Shown: positions 52,428-60,666 of the stretch, piece by piece | Layout of the letters: the number at the start of each line of letters is the position of its first letter | Numbering within the stretch: the stretch's first letter is position 1 | Assembly (NCBI GenBank): GCA_002840755.1 | Contig: PHBZ01000001.1 | Coordinates: forward strand, 310,001 to 374,000 | DNA from: Chloroflexi bacterium HGW-Chloroflexi-10 | GTDB taxonomy: Bacteria > Chloroflexota > Anaerolineae > Anaerolineales > Anaerolineaceae | Length of the DNA stretch: 64,000 nt | Direction: 5' to 3' | The notes under the pieces: generated by a model | Seen by the model: only the letters and a program-made list of their open reading frames with translations | Told to the model about the DNA's origin: nothing | The model's database searches: none | Program-made: the position numbers and the translations under genes

Positions 52428-52907
52428 ATGGCTGAAAAAGTGAAAGTATCCATAAAAGTTAATGGCACAGTCTATGAACGTGAAGTGGAACCGCGACTGT
52501 TATTAAGTGATTTCATCCGGCATGATTTGGGTTTAACCGGTACCCATGTAGGTTGTGAACATGGGTTATGCGGTGCCTGTACCGTGTTGGTTGATGGTCA
52601 TTCGGCGCGATCTTGTACACTATTTGCCGTGATGGTGGATGGCAGTGAAGTGACGACAGTTGAATCGCTGGGAACAATGGATAAAATGCACCCCTTACAG
52701 GAAGCATTTCAGGAAAAACACGCTTTACAATGTGGTTTTTGCACCCCCGGCTTCTTGATGACCGCGGTGGAATACCTGCAAGGTAATCCAAACCCAACTG
52801 CCGAAGAGGCTCGCGAAGCAATTGACGGCAATTTCTGCCGCTGCACTGGCTATGAAAATATCGTTGAGGCTGTGCAGTTGGCTGCCAGGAAAATGGCTTC
52901 CCACTAA
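52428..52907 (+). CDS. Molybdenum hydroxylase 2Fe-2S subunit (XdhC/CoxS type)
   Basis: The 159-residue protein carries two [2Fe-2S] clusters: plant-ferredoxin type GCEHGLCGACTVLVDG and the helical type CGFCTPGF with CRCTGYENIVEAV. It joins the Mo subunit to the flavin subunit. It lies nine bases after the FAD subunit gene, and GAGAGG for the next gene starts seven bases after its stop, so the three are cotranscribed. Confidence 0.94.
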   Translation: MAEKVKVSIKVNGTVYEREVEPRLLLSDFIRHDLGLTGTHVGCEHGLCGACTVLVDGHSARSCTLFAVMVDGSEVTTVESLGTMDKMHPLQEAFQEKHALQCGFCTPGFLMTAVEYLQGNPNPTAEEAREAIDGNFCRCTGYENIVEAVQLAARKMASH

Positions 52908-52926
52908 CAGCAAAGAGAGGTTAATT

Positions 52927-55275
52927 GTGACTGAGTCAACTATTTCTAAATCTTTTAAACGGAATGAAGACCCCCGTTTATTGACCGGAAATTCCACCTA
53001 TATTGATGATATTGAGATTGCCGGTATGTTACATGTTGCGATTAAACGCAGCGATTATGCGCATGCGCGTATCATTAAAATTGATGTGGAAGAAGCGCGC
53101 AAACTCCCTGGCGTGGTTGCCGTATACACAGCGGAAGACCTGGGTGATTATTGGAGACCCGGTCCTCTGCAGGTGCCACCGCCAACTGCAATTAAAGGCG
53201 CTAAGTTTAACGCCCGTCCCTTGGAATGTATAGCCAAACATAAAATCCGTTTTTCCGGTGAGCCGGTGGCTGTGGTGGTCGCCGAAAACCGCTACATAGC
53301 AGAAGACGCGCTGGATCTGATTTCCCTGGATATTGAGCAGCTTCCCTATATTGGCGATCTGGAAAAAGCCCTGGAACCGGGTGCTGCATTGGTACATGAA
53401 GATTTAGAGTCGAATCTTGCTGCTGATGTAGTACAGGAAGTGGGTAGCTGGGAAAAAGCTGTTTCTGAGGCAGACTCAGTGCTTAAGAAACGGATTGTTA
53501 CAAACCATGTTGCCGGTGGAGCGATAGAGAATCGTGGTTTTGTTGCTCAATGGGATGAGAACTTAAATATCTTGAATTGTTGGGCAACCACTCAGGGCCC
53601 TATTCCGATGCGCAACAGCATAGCCCGCTACTTGGGTTTGCTGGAAAACCAGGTGCGCCTGATGAACCCTGCAATTGGTGGTGGATTTGGTCCCAAGATT
53701 ATGTCATCTCAGATCGATGATGTCATCATTCCCTGGATTGCCATAAAATTGAAACGGCCTATAAAATGGATAGAAGATCGCCGTGAAAATTTTCTGGGGA
53801 CCACTTCAGAACGTGATCAAATCCATTATGCTGAAATTGCTTATAAGAAAGATGGAACCATTTTAGGAGTTAAGGATGTGTTCTACCATAATACCGGCGC
53901 TTATGATCCTTACGGTATGACTATTCCGCTTAACACCCAAACACATACGATCAGCAATTACAAGATCCCGAATTTCTATTCACAAATCAAGATGGTTTTC
54001 ACCAACCAGATGGTGGTTACCCCGGTGCGCGGCGCAGGTCGTTCGCATGGCATATTTGTAATGGAAAGACTCATGGATGCGGTAGCCAAAGAAACAGGAT
54101 TAGATCCGGTGGAAATTCGGCGCAAGAATATGTTGCGGGCAGAAGATATGCCATATCGCACGGGTGTAATTGGCCAGGATTTTGTTGAAAATGTATTGGA
54201 TAGTGGAGATTATCCGGCTGCCTTAGAAAAAACGTTCGAAGCCATTGAATACGAGAAATTTAAGCAAGAAATACAACCCAAACTGCGCGCTGAAGGCAAA
54301 CATAAAGGGATTGGTATTGTTATGTTTACCGAAGGTACTGCGGTTGGCCCGTATGAAGGCGCTAAAGTAATGGTGGGTGTTACCGGAAAAGTGAATGTCG
54401 TATGCGCTTACAGTAACCAGGGCCAGGGACATTACACCACCTTTGCACAAATTGTTGCGAATCAGTTAGGCGTAAAGGTTACTGATGTAAATGTAGTAAT
54501 CGGTGACTCTGGGCAATGGCAGTGGGGTGTTGGCGCGTTTGCCAGTCGAGGTATTACCCTGGTTGGTACTGCTATCCATCAGGCTTCGGTAAAGGTGCGC
54601 GTCAAAGCACTGGGTATAGCCAGCAAAATCCTTTCTACACCGGAAGAAGAGTTGGAACTGGAAGATGGTGTGGTGCGGGTAGCCGACATGCCCGAGAAGT
54701 TTGTCACCCTGGGCGATTTGGCCATGCAGGCCAACCCCACCCGTGGTACTGTAGAGCCGGGTATGGAACCTGGTCTTGAAGCAGCGGCTTATTATGGGCC
54801 GCCACACGGTGCTACCGGTTTTGGCTGCTTGGGAATGATCTTGGATGTTGACCCTGAAACTGCCAGAGTAAAAATTGACCGCCTGGTGATCACGGATGAC
54901 TGTGGTACCCCGGTTAACCCGATGATTGTGGATGGTCAGATCCACGGTGGTTTGCAAATGGGTATTGGCGAAGCGTTTTATGAGAACTTGGTATATGATG
55001 AATATGGTCAGTTATTAACTGCATCCTTTATGGATTACCTTTTCCCGCAGGCCTCGGATATGCCTGCTAAATTTGAAATCAAACACATGGTTACACCATC
55101 TCCCTTAAATCCTTTGGGCATTAAAGGCATTGGTGAAGCTGGCGCGATTTGTGTAATGCCTTGTTTTATGCAGGCGCTTGAAGATGCACTATATGAGAAT
55201 GAGTTGTCTATTACTCAATCGTTCATGAGCCCAAGCAAGTTGTTCCACTACGTTCAATCAGCTAAAAACGCCTAA
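52927..55275 (+). CDS. Molybdenum hydroxylase catalytic subunit (XdhA/CoxL fold, not CODH)
   Basis: GTG 52927 with GAGAGG gives 782 residues; the frame opens earlier (52822) inside the 2Fe-2S gene. The Moco sites are AIGGGFGPKIM, SNQGQGHYTTF (Gln binding) and the catalytic Glu737 in GIGEAGA. The active-site loop reads VRGAGR (367-372), the form of xanthine/aldehyde/heterocycle hydroxylases; the AYxCSFR loop of CO dehydrogenase is absent, so automatic CoxL naming would be wrong. It hydroxylates a C-H next to a ring N, giving lactam. In this context the substrate is likely a purine, pyrimidine or imidazole-type ring. Confidence 0.9.
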   Translation: MTESTISKSFKRNEDPRLLTGNSTYIDDIEIAGMLHVAIKRSDYAHARIIKIDVEEARKLPGVVAVYTAEDLGDYWRPGPLQVPPPTAIKGAKFNARPLECIAKHKIRFSGEPVAVVVAENRYIAEDALDLISLDIEQLPYIGDLEKALEPGAALVHEDLESNLAADVVQEVGSWEKAVSEADSVLKKRIVTNHVAGGAIENRGFVAQWDENLNILNCWATTQGPIPMRNSIARYLGLLENQVRLMNPAIGGGFGPKIMSSQIDDVIIPWIAIKLKRPIKWIEDRRENFLGTTSERDQIHYAEIAYKKDGTILGVKDVFYHNTGAYDPYGMTIPLNTQTHTISNYKIPNFYSQIKMVFTNQMVVTPVRGAGRSHGIFVMERLMDAVAKETGLDPVEIRRKNMLRAEDMPYRTGVIGQDFVENVLDSGDYPAALEKTFEAIEYEKFKQEIQPKLRAEGKHKGIGIVMFTEGTAVGPYEGAKVMVGVTGKVNVVCAYSNQGQGHYTTFAQIVANQLGVKVTDVNVVIGDSGQWQWGVGAFASRGITLVGTAIHQASVKVRVKALGIASKILSTPEEELELEDGVVRVADMPEKFVTLGDLAMQANPTRGTVEPGMEPGLEAAAYYGPPHGATGFGCLGMILDVDPETARVKIDRLVITDDCGTPVNPMIVDGQIHGGLQMGIGEAFYENLVYDEYGQLLTASFMDYLFPQASDMPAKFEIKHMVTPSPLNPLGIKGIGEAGAICVMPCFMQALEDALYENELSITQSFMSPSKLFHYVQSAKNA

Positions 55276-55333
55276 GCGTTTTTAGCTACTTTTAAATTAA
55301 ATTACTATACAATTATTGGAGGAAGTAAAAAAA

Positions 55334-55969
55334 ATGAAAATTGAAGGCACTCACAACTTTATTGGTCCCCGAGAAGCCGTATGGGATATGTTTTATGATC
55401 CCCAAGTGTTAGCCAGCGCTTTGCCTGGTGCACAAAAAATGGACATGGTGAACGAAAACGAATACAAATTCGATATGAATGTGCGCGTCGGCCCCGTTTC
55501 CGGTGCATTTTCAGGCGAAATGCAGTTAGAAAATGTAGTCAAACCCACCAGCCTGACCTTAAAAGGCGGCGGCAAGGGCGCTCCCGGGTTCCTGAATGGG
55601 ATTGGGAATGTTAAATTTGACGAACAAGAAGATGGTACTACATTGATGTCCTATGAAGGGGAAGTCAATATTGGTGGTGCATTGGCCAGTGTCGGTCAGC
55701 GTATGATCGACAGTGTGGCCAAGAGTATGATTCGTTCCGGTTTTGCAACACTGGACGCAGCTTTAGCTGCGCGTTTGGAAGCCAAAGCTACCGGTACGGA
55801 AGTGGATTTCAAGGCTCCAACCGAAGCAGAATTTGCAAAATCCGTAGCGAAAGACATGGTCGGGGGTTTAACCAATACAGCAGAAACCAAACTGGTTCTC
55901 TATATTATTCCCCTGGTTGTGGCATTGATTTTAGTAGCGTTCCTCCTATCCCGCTGTAGCGGTGGGTAA
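55334..55969 (+). CDS. CoxG-like SRPBCC protein with C-terminal membrane anchor
   Basis: ATG 55334 after GGAGGAAG gives 211 residues: a CoxG/SRPBCC fold (about 1-150; EGTHNFIGPREAVWDMFYDP, ALPGAQKMD, VGPVSGAFSGEM) and a C-terminal helix (about 185-205; LVLYIIPLVVALILVAFLL). CoxG proteins anchor or deliver cofactor to the Mo hydroxylase at the membrane in Oligotropha, and in other bacteria bind quinones. It follows the catalytic subunit by 58 bases. Here it may link the hydroxylase to the membrane and to a quinone acceptor. Confidence 0.85.
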   Translation: MKIEGTHNFIGPREAVWDMFYDPQVLASALPGAQKMDMVNENEYKFDMNVRVGPVSGAFSGEMQLENVVKPTSLTLKGGGKGAPGFLNGIGNVKFDEQEDGTTLMSYEGEVNIGGALASVGQRMIDSVAKSMIRSGFATLDAALAARLEAKATGTEVDFKAPTEAEFAKSVAKDMVGGLTNTAETKLVLYIIPLVVALILVAFLLSRCSGG

Positions 55970-56050
55970 ACCTCATTTTGTTGTTTATCGGCAGGTATTA
56001 TTGGAGAACGTTCGGAGAAAATCCGAAAGGAGGTGTAAGGAGGCACAAAT

Positions 56051-56110
56051 TTGAAATTTCCTTTTTATCCCATGGGCAAAGCATCGTGTAATAGGGCATC
56101 CGGGATTTAA
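56051..56110 (+). CDS. Possible short leader frame before the permease
   Basis: TTG 56051 with AGGAGG seven bases upstream opens a 19-codon frame (KFPFYPMGKASCNRASGI). The 247-base gap also has two more strong ribosome-like sites (AGGAGGTG near 56029, GGAGGAG near 56116) and a 6-bp hairpin (56011-56027), yet no normal gene. It is low-confidence. Confidence 0.2.
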   Translation: MKFPFYPMGKASCNRASGI

Positions 56111-56216
56111 CTTATGGAGGAGAAATCACGTGCTCAGACAATGCTTTTACCCAACCAACTCAATCCATTGATCTATAAAATCATCCTAACAATCCTTTAG
56201 AGGGAGGAAGACTCGT

Positions 56217-57608
56217 ATGGCAACTAGTTCGAAACTAATTGGTTATCTTCCTGATGACCGCCCCCCGTTTGGGCAAATGCTTCTGCTTGGCTTTCAACAC
56301 GTCATTACTATGTTCCCTGCTACCGTTCTGTGCGCTCTGTTAATGGGTTTCCCGGTAAGCACAGTATTGACCGTCACTGGTTTTGGTACAATTGTGGCCC
56401 TGGTTGGCGCCAAATTGTCCATGGGTAAATTCATCCCCTTGTATTATGGTTCAAGCTTCAGTTATATTGCAGCAGTAACCGCTATCACTCAACCGACCTT
56501 TGGTGTGCCCGCCGATCCCGCGCTGCTCTCCATTGTGCAGGTTGGTTTTATCGCCACTGGTGTAATCAATATTATCGTTGGCTTGATCATCCGTGCTTCG
56601 GGTGGTAAGAAAGCCGTTGATATGATTTTACCCCCTGTGGTGACCGGTTCCGTTGCTTGTACCATTGGTATTGGCCTGGGCGCTTCTGCTTTGAATATGG
56701 CTTCCGGTGTTGCTGGTGGTATTTTAACCGGAGACTTAAAATGGTGGGCAGCTGCTCTTGTTACATTATTGGCTGCTTTCCTTTTCTCCACCTACTTACA
56801 GGGCAAAGGTTTCATCTCGATGCTCCCGATTTTGTTGGGTGCCATCGTTGGTTACCTGGTAGCAATCCCCCTGGGTTTGGTTAACTGGTCTGGCGCCTTT
56901 ACTCGCAGCCTGATTACAGTACCGGCATTTACTTTCCCGAATTTCGCCAGTGACATGACCCTCACCGTGATCTTTGGTGTGGGTATTATGGCCATCGCGA
57001 CCATTCCTGAATCTACCGCCCACCTGTATCAGATCAGCTTGTATGTTGACCATTTGGCAGATGAAATGGGTCGTGAAAGATATGGTCTGAGCAAATACAT
57101 CGGCCTCAACATGATGCTTGATGGTTTGAATGACCTCATCAATGGTCTCTTCGGTTCAACTGCCGGTACTAACTACGGTGAAAACAACTCCTTGATGGTC
57201 ATCACCCGCAACTACTCCGGTCCGGTCCTTATTACGGCTGGTGCTATTTCCATGCTCCTCGGTTTCATCGGACCACTCGCCGACCTGGTTTCCACTATCC
57301 CAACCGCCGTCAGCGGTGGCTTGTCCATCTACCTGTTTGGTGTCATTGGTATGCAGGGTATTGCGTTGATGATGTCTGAAAAAGTTAACCTGTTCGATCC
57401 TGCTCAGTTAGCCATCGGCGCTGTGATCCTGATCGTCGGTATTGGCGGCAACATCGGTTTCGCTGGTGGTTTCTTGCCCATCCCGGCTCTCCAGGGCCTT
57501 TTCCCGAATGGTTGGCCGGCGATCGCGACCGCTGCTGTAGCTGGTATCTTGATGAACCTCATCTTGGTATTCTTTAAACCCCCAGTAGTGCGCGAAGCTG
57601 TTCATTAA
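56217..57608 (+). CDS. NCS2 uracil/xanthine permease
   Basis: The 463-residue protein has NCS2 features: QHVITMFPATVLCALLMG in helix 1, YGSSFSYIAAV, PESTAHLYQIS in helix 8 (substrate-site Glu), and the family signature GENNSLMVITRNYSG in helix 10. UraA uses the matching Glu residues to bind uracil; xanthine permeases have a related site. It takes up a nucleobase with protons. Start ATG has AGGGAGG. It ends the island and matches the hydroxylase as importer. Confidence 0.9.
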   Translation: MATSSKLIGYLPDDRPPFGQMLLLGFQHVITMFPATVLCALLMGFPVSTVLTVTGFGTIVALVGAKLSMGKFIPLYYGSSFSYIAAVTAITQPTFGVPADPALLSIVQVGFIATGVINIIVGLIIRASGGKKAVDMILPPVVTGSVACTIGIGLGASALNMASGVAGGILTGDLKWWAAALVTLLAAFLFSTYLQGKGFISMLPILLGAIVGYLVAIPLGLVNWSGAFTRSLITVPAFTFPNFASDMTLTVIFGVGIMAIATIPESTAHLYQISLYVDHLADEMGRERYGLSKYIGLNMMLDGLNDLINGLFGSTAGTNYGENNSLMVITRNYSGPVLITAGAISMLLGFIGPLADLVSTIPTAVSGGLSIYLFGVIGMQGIALMMSEKVNLFDPAQLAIGAVILIVGIGGNIGFAGGFLPIPALQGLFPNGWPAIATAAVAGILMNLILVFFKPPVVREAVH

Positions 57609-57674
57609 TCTTTAACATTTATTTTTGGCAGGTATGTGCGCAGTAGAGCAGGTGTGCAAACCTGTCACCTACAT

Positions 57675-57710
57675 ATACTCCCGACGTCGATGCTCTGGCG
57701 TCGGGAGTAT
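57675..57710 (+). terminator. 12-bp stem-loop after the permease
   Basis: ATACTCCCGACG (57675-57686) pairs perfectly with CGTCGGGAGTAT (57699-57710) with a 12-base loop. There is no long U-tract. It marks the end of the catabolic transcript. Confidence 0.6.
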
Positions 57711-57756
57711 TAATAGATATTCATAGATGCAATTATTATTTATTCAGGAGTAAGCA

Positions 57757-58617
57757 TTGATTTTAATTACCGGAGCAGCAGGCAAGACTGGCAAACAGCT
57801 TCTTCAGACATTAGTCACCCGGGGCGAATCAGTGCGCTGTTTTGTCCGAAATGCCGTTCAGCAAGATGAGCTTTTGAATTTGGGGGCGCGAGAAGTGGTA
57901 CTGGGGGATTTGATGAATGCCGAGTCTGTTCAGGCCGCCTTTGCAGGTGTAAAAAGTGTGTATCATATTTGTCCGAACGTGAGTCCGGATGAAGTTAAAA
58001 TAGGACGGCTTGTGATTGCTGCTGCACAGGATAACGCTCTGGAGCGTTTTGTTTACCATTCCGTGCTGCACCCACAGGTAGAGGCTATGCCGCATCACTG
58101 GGCAAAAATGCAGGTTGAAGGGCTTATTTTTCAATCCGGTTTGCAATACACAATTTTACAGCCAGCAGCGTATATGCAAAATGTGCATGGGTACTGGCAA
58201 AAGATGATGAGTGACGGTGTTTATGCCATTCCTTACGCGGTTACATCGCGTTCGAGTATGGTGGATTTGCGTGAGGTAGCCCAGGTCGCCGCCATGGTGT
58301 TGTGTGATTCCGGTCATGCCTATGCCACGTATGAATTATGTGGGCTAGAATGGCTATCGGCTGTGGATATAACCGCAATTATTAGCCGGGTAACCGGAAA
58401 AGAAATCCATGCGGAACGGCTGGATCCGGTCTATTGGGAAGTTGAAGCACGCAATAGTGGTATGCGAGCATACGCTGTGGAAACACTGTTAAAAATGTTC
58501 TACTATTATGAAAACTATGATTTTATCGGGAATGGCAATCAGCTTGGCTGGCTGCTTGGGCGTGCGCCTACCCGTTTTGAAACGTTTGTGCAGCAAATGG
58601 CTGCCGAAAAATCTTAA
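57757..58617 (+). CDS. NmrA/SDR-family NAD(P)-binding protein
   Basis: TTG 57757 with AGGAG gives 286 residues: Rossmann motif ITGAAGKTGKQLL (4-16), NmrA-like VRCFVRNAVQQDELL and GAREVVLGDL. It resembles quinone oxidoreductase 2 and isoflavone-reductase-like proteins, which use NAD(P)H or serve as redox sensors. It lies after the island hairpin and starts a run of small genes; membership in the pathway is not certain. Confidence 0.8.
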   Translation: MILITGAAGKTGKQLLQTLVTRGESVRCFVRNAVQQDELLNLGAREVVLGDLMNAESVQAAFAGVKSVYHICPNVSPDEVKIGRLVIAAAQDNALERFVYHSVLHPQVEAMPHHWAKMQVEGLIFQSGLQYTILQPAAYMQNVHGYWQKMMSDGVYAIPYAVTSRSSMVDLREVAQVAAMVLCDSGHAYATYELCGLEWLSAVDITAIISRVTGKEIHAERLDPVYWEVEARNSGMRAYAVETLLKMFYYYENYDFIGNGNQLGWLLGRAPTRFETFVQQMAAEKS

Positions 58618-58630
58618 TAAAGAGGCTATA

Positions 58631-59119
58631 ATGGAAAAAAATCGCAGCCAGCATTTTAACTATACCTATGAATCCATGCCGGTTATCTTTCACAGCCAGA
58701 CCAAGAGTTTTTTTACCTATTTGGAACGCGATGGCCTGAAATTTTTGGAATTCTGGTGGGACCACATGGGTGCGCGCCTGGATGAAGTTAAATTGGCTCC
58801 TTTTGAAGGGGTTGCTTATGAAATTCGCGAAGTGCCGGAAAAAAAATCCAAAATTGTTTTGGTTACCCTGCCAAAACCAAAAGAAGATTTTGAGGCTTAT
58901 TTCATGGCGTTTGTAGAGTTGCCGGTAAAATTTTTTCCGGTGCGGCTGGGTAATACCCGTGTTTTTGTTTTGGAACGTGTGCCGGAGAAAATCAGCCTGA
59001 CCGGAACCAGTCTGGCAGAAGTGACTCCCCGTGGGAATTTCTTGCGCTATCAGAATGGCCCGCAGGTAGATTTGGAAGCTTTTTATCAGATAGTTTATTC
59101 AAAACTTTGGAAGAAATAA
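58631..59119 (+). CDS. Hypothetical protein
   Basis: ATG 58631 after GAGGC gives 162 residues; the longer frame from 58508 overlaps the NmrA gene without a ribosome site. It has SQHFNYTYESMPVIFHSQTK at the start and alternating charged and aromatic strands, without motifs I know. It is probably a small soluble protein. It is 13 bases after the NmrA gene and 18 before a two-helix membrane protein, so cotranscription is likely. Confidence 0.6.
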   Translation: MEKNRSQHFNYTYESMPVIFHSQTKSFFTYLERDGLKFLEFWWDHMGARLDEVKLAPFEGVAYEIREVPEKKSKIVLVTLPKPKEDFEAYFMAFVELPVKFFPVRLGNTRVFVLERVPEKISLTGTSLAEVTPRGNFLRYQNGPQVDLEAFYQIVYSKLWKK

Positions 59120-59137
59120 TTCGGGAGCAATTTTATT

Positions 59138-59497
59138 ATGGAATTTAAATTTGAAATCGGGTATGCAATTACCGGCCTGGCTGCTTTAATTTTTTATCTG
59201 CGTTTGGCCCAATTACGTGGAAAAAAACGTCGTTTGGCGCGGGAAAATGCAGCAAACATTATGAAGATGCCCAAAGGAAAAAAACAAAAAGAGAAAATCC
59301 TGGAAATGGAAAAGAAAAAGAATCTGCCCAGCATGGAAATTGGCAGTTGGCCGATCGCCATAATCGCAATTGTGCTGATGTTGGCTGCTGTGGTCGTTAA
59401 ATCAAACACAACGTTGGATTTACCGGCCCTGGTGGAACAATATTGGTGGGTTGGTTCTTCTCTGGGTTTTATCTTGTTTATCTTCGCTTTCAAATAA
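59138..59497 (+). CDS. Small two-helix membrane protein
   Basis: The 119-residue protein has a first helix (about 7-22), a highly basic loop (QLRGKKRRLARENAANIM, then KGKKQKEKILEMEKKKN), a second helix (about 68-85) and a third (about 100-117). The basic loop probably faces the cytoplasm and might bind lipids or nucleic acid. No family recognised. It follows the hypothetical gene by 18 bases. Confidence 0.6.
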   Translation: MEFKFEIGYAITGLAALIFYLRLAQLRGKKRRLARENAANIMKMPKGKKQKEKILEMEKKKNLPSMEIGSWPIAIIAIVLMLAAVVVKSNTTLDLPALVEQYWWVGSSLGFILFIFAFK

Positions 59498-59590
59498 GAT
59501 CTATCAGTTTGTTTACAAAAAGTGTTTTTAGGGATTTGCCAAAACAGATGGTATGATTGGTTGGAAGCATAATTTCTTACCAGGATACCA

Positions 59591-59890
59591 ATGAGCAAAC
59601 CTGTGATCACCTTAACCATTGAATTGACTGGCATTGCAAAATCAATTGCCGGTCATTCTCAAGTTAAATTGGAAATATCAGCTTCAGCAACCTACCATGA
59701 CGTCGTGTTTGAATTGGCCAGGTTGTACCCTGATCTGGTTAATATTTTGATTGATGCGGACAGACGTAATTTTTTAAGTTCTAACCTCTTTATCATCAAT
59801 GACGAAATGACCGATCCGGTTTTTTTGATGGAACAGCATCCCCGTAACGGTGATAAACTGACGTTGCTTTCGGTGATGACTGGCGGATGA
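59591..59890 (+). CDS. MoaD/ThiS-like ubiquitin-fold sulfur-carrier protein
   Basis: The 99-residue protein has a beta-grasp pattern (VITLTIELTGIAKSIAGHSQ) and ends in ...LLSVMTGG, the C-terminal Gly-Gly that MoaD and ThiS use to carry sulfur as thiocarboxylate. MoaD supplies sulfur to molybdopterin; ThiS supplies thiazole. No ThiF/MoeB activator or MoaE is adjacent. Given the Mo hydroxylase 4-8 kb upstream, a molybdopterin role is possible. Start ATG 59591. It is followed closely by a GNAT gene. Confidence 0.7.
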   Translation: MSKPVITLTIELTGIAKSIAGHSQVKLEISASATYHDVVFELARLYPDLVNILIDADRRNFLSSNLFIINDEMTDPVFLMEQHPRNGDKLTLLSVMTGG

Positions 59891-59991
59891 TGTTGCTCGT
59901 CCAAAACACCCGCAAACCCCATTTCATTGATACATGGTATTCAATAAAGAAATTTGTTAAACTGAGTAATCAAAAAAACCAAGGAGGAAGA

Positions 59992-60585
59992 ATGGAACCA
60001 ATTTTACGGGACATTCCGGATTCATTTGAAACAGAACGGTTAATAATCCGTGTACCACGCAAGGGAGAAGGGGCGGCGTTGCAGCAAGCCATTGCGGAGT
60101 CGTTGGAGCGTCTGAGGCCCTGGTTCCCCTGGGCACAGGAAGCCGGCACAGTGGAAGAACGTGAAACATTTATTCGCCAGAAAATTGCTCAATTCTTGTT
60201 GAAAGAAGACATTTTGCTGGGATTTTACTCAAAAGAAGAAGGTGGAAAATTACTCGGTGGCAGCGGTCTGCATGTGCGTGATTGGAAGGTGCCTGCTTTC
60301 GAGATCGGTTATTGGATCCGCACCGGGTATGAAGGCAAAGGTTACGTCAGTGAATTGGTGGAAGGTGTGACCCGATTTGGCTTTGAGGTGGTGGGTGCCA
60401 ATCGCATCCTGATTCGCTGCGATGTGCACAATATTCGTTCACAGGCGGTCGCCAGACGCTGTGGCTATGTCTATGAAGGTACATTCCGTAACTTTGAGCG
60501 TCGTCACCATAATGGGGAGTTGACCGACATGATCTATTTTGCCATGACCCGTTCAGATTATGAGACGAAACAAAAGATAGTTTGA
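59992..60585 (+). CDS. RimJ/RimL-type GNAT acetyltransferase
   Basis: ATG 59992 with AAGGAGGAAG gives 197 residues; the longer frame from 59887 runs through the MoaD-like stop. It has FETERLIIRVPRKGEGAALQ, acetyl-CoA loop IGYWIRTGYEGKGYVSELVE and NIRSQAVARRCGYVYEG. Typical RimL/YdaF-like protein acetyltransferase; substrate unknown. Confidence 0.85.
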   Translation: MEPILRDIPDSFETERLIIRVPRKGEGAALQQAIAESLERLRPWFPWAQEAGTVEERETFIRQKIAQFLLKEDILLGFYSKEEGGKLLGGSGLHVRDWKVPAFEIGYWIRTGYEGKGYVSELVEGVTRFGFEVVGANRILIRCDVHNIRSQAVARRCGYVYEGTFRNFERRHHNGELTDMIYFAMTRSDYETKQKIV

Positions 60586-60666
60586 TTTATTTTGGTCTGA
60601 TACGCCCAAAATAATATTAAAGGGTTATACTAATTTTATAAAGTAATTTTGCCGGCAGGGAGAAGT

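Noticed and set aside
51543..55969. Aerobic CO dehydrogenase operon
   Set aside because: The catalytic subunit lacks the AYxCSFR loop and has VRGAGR.
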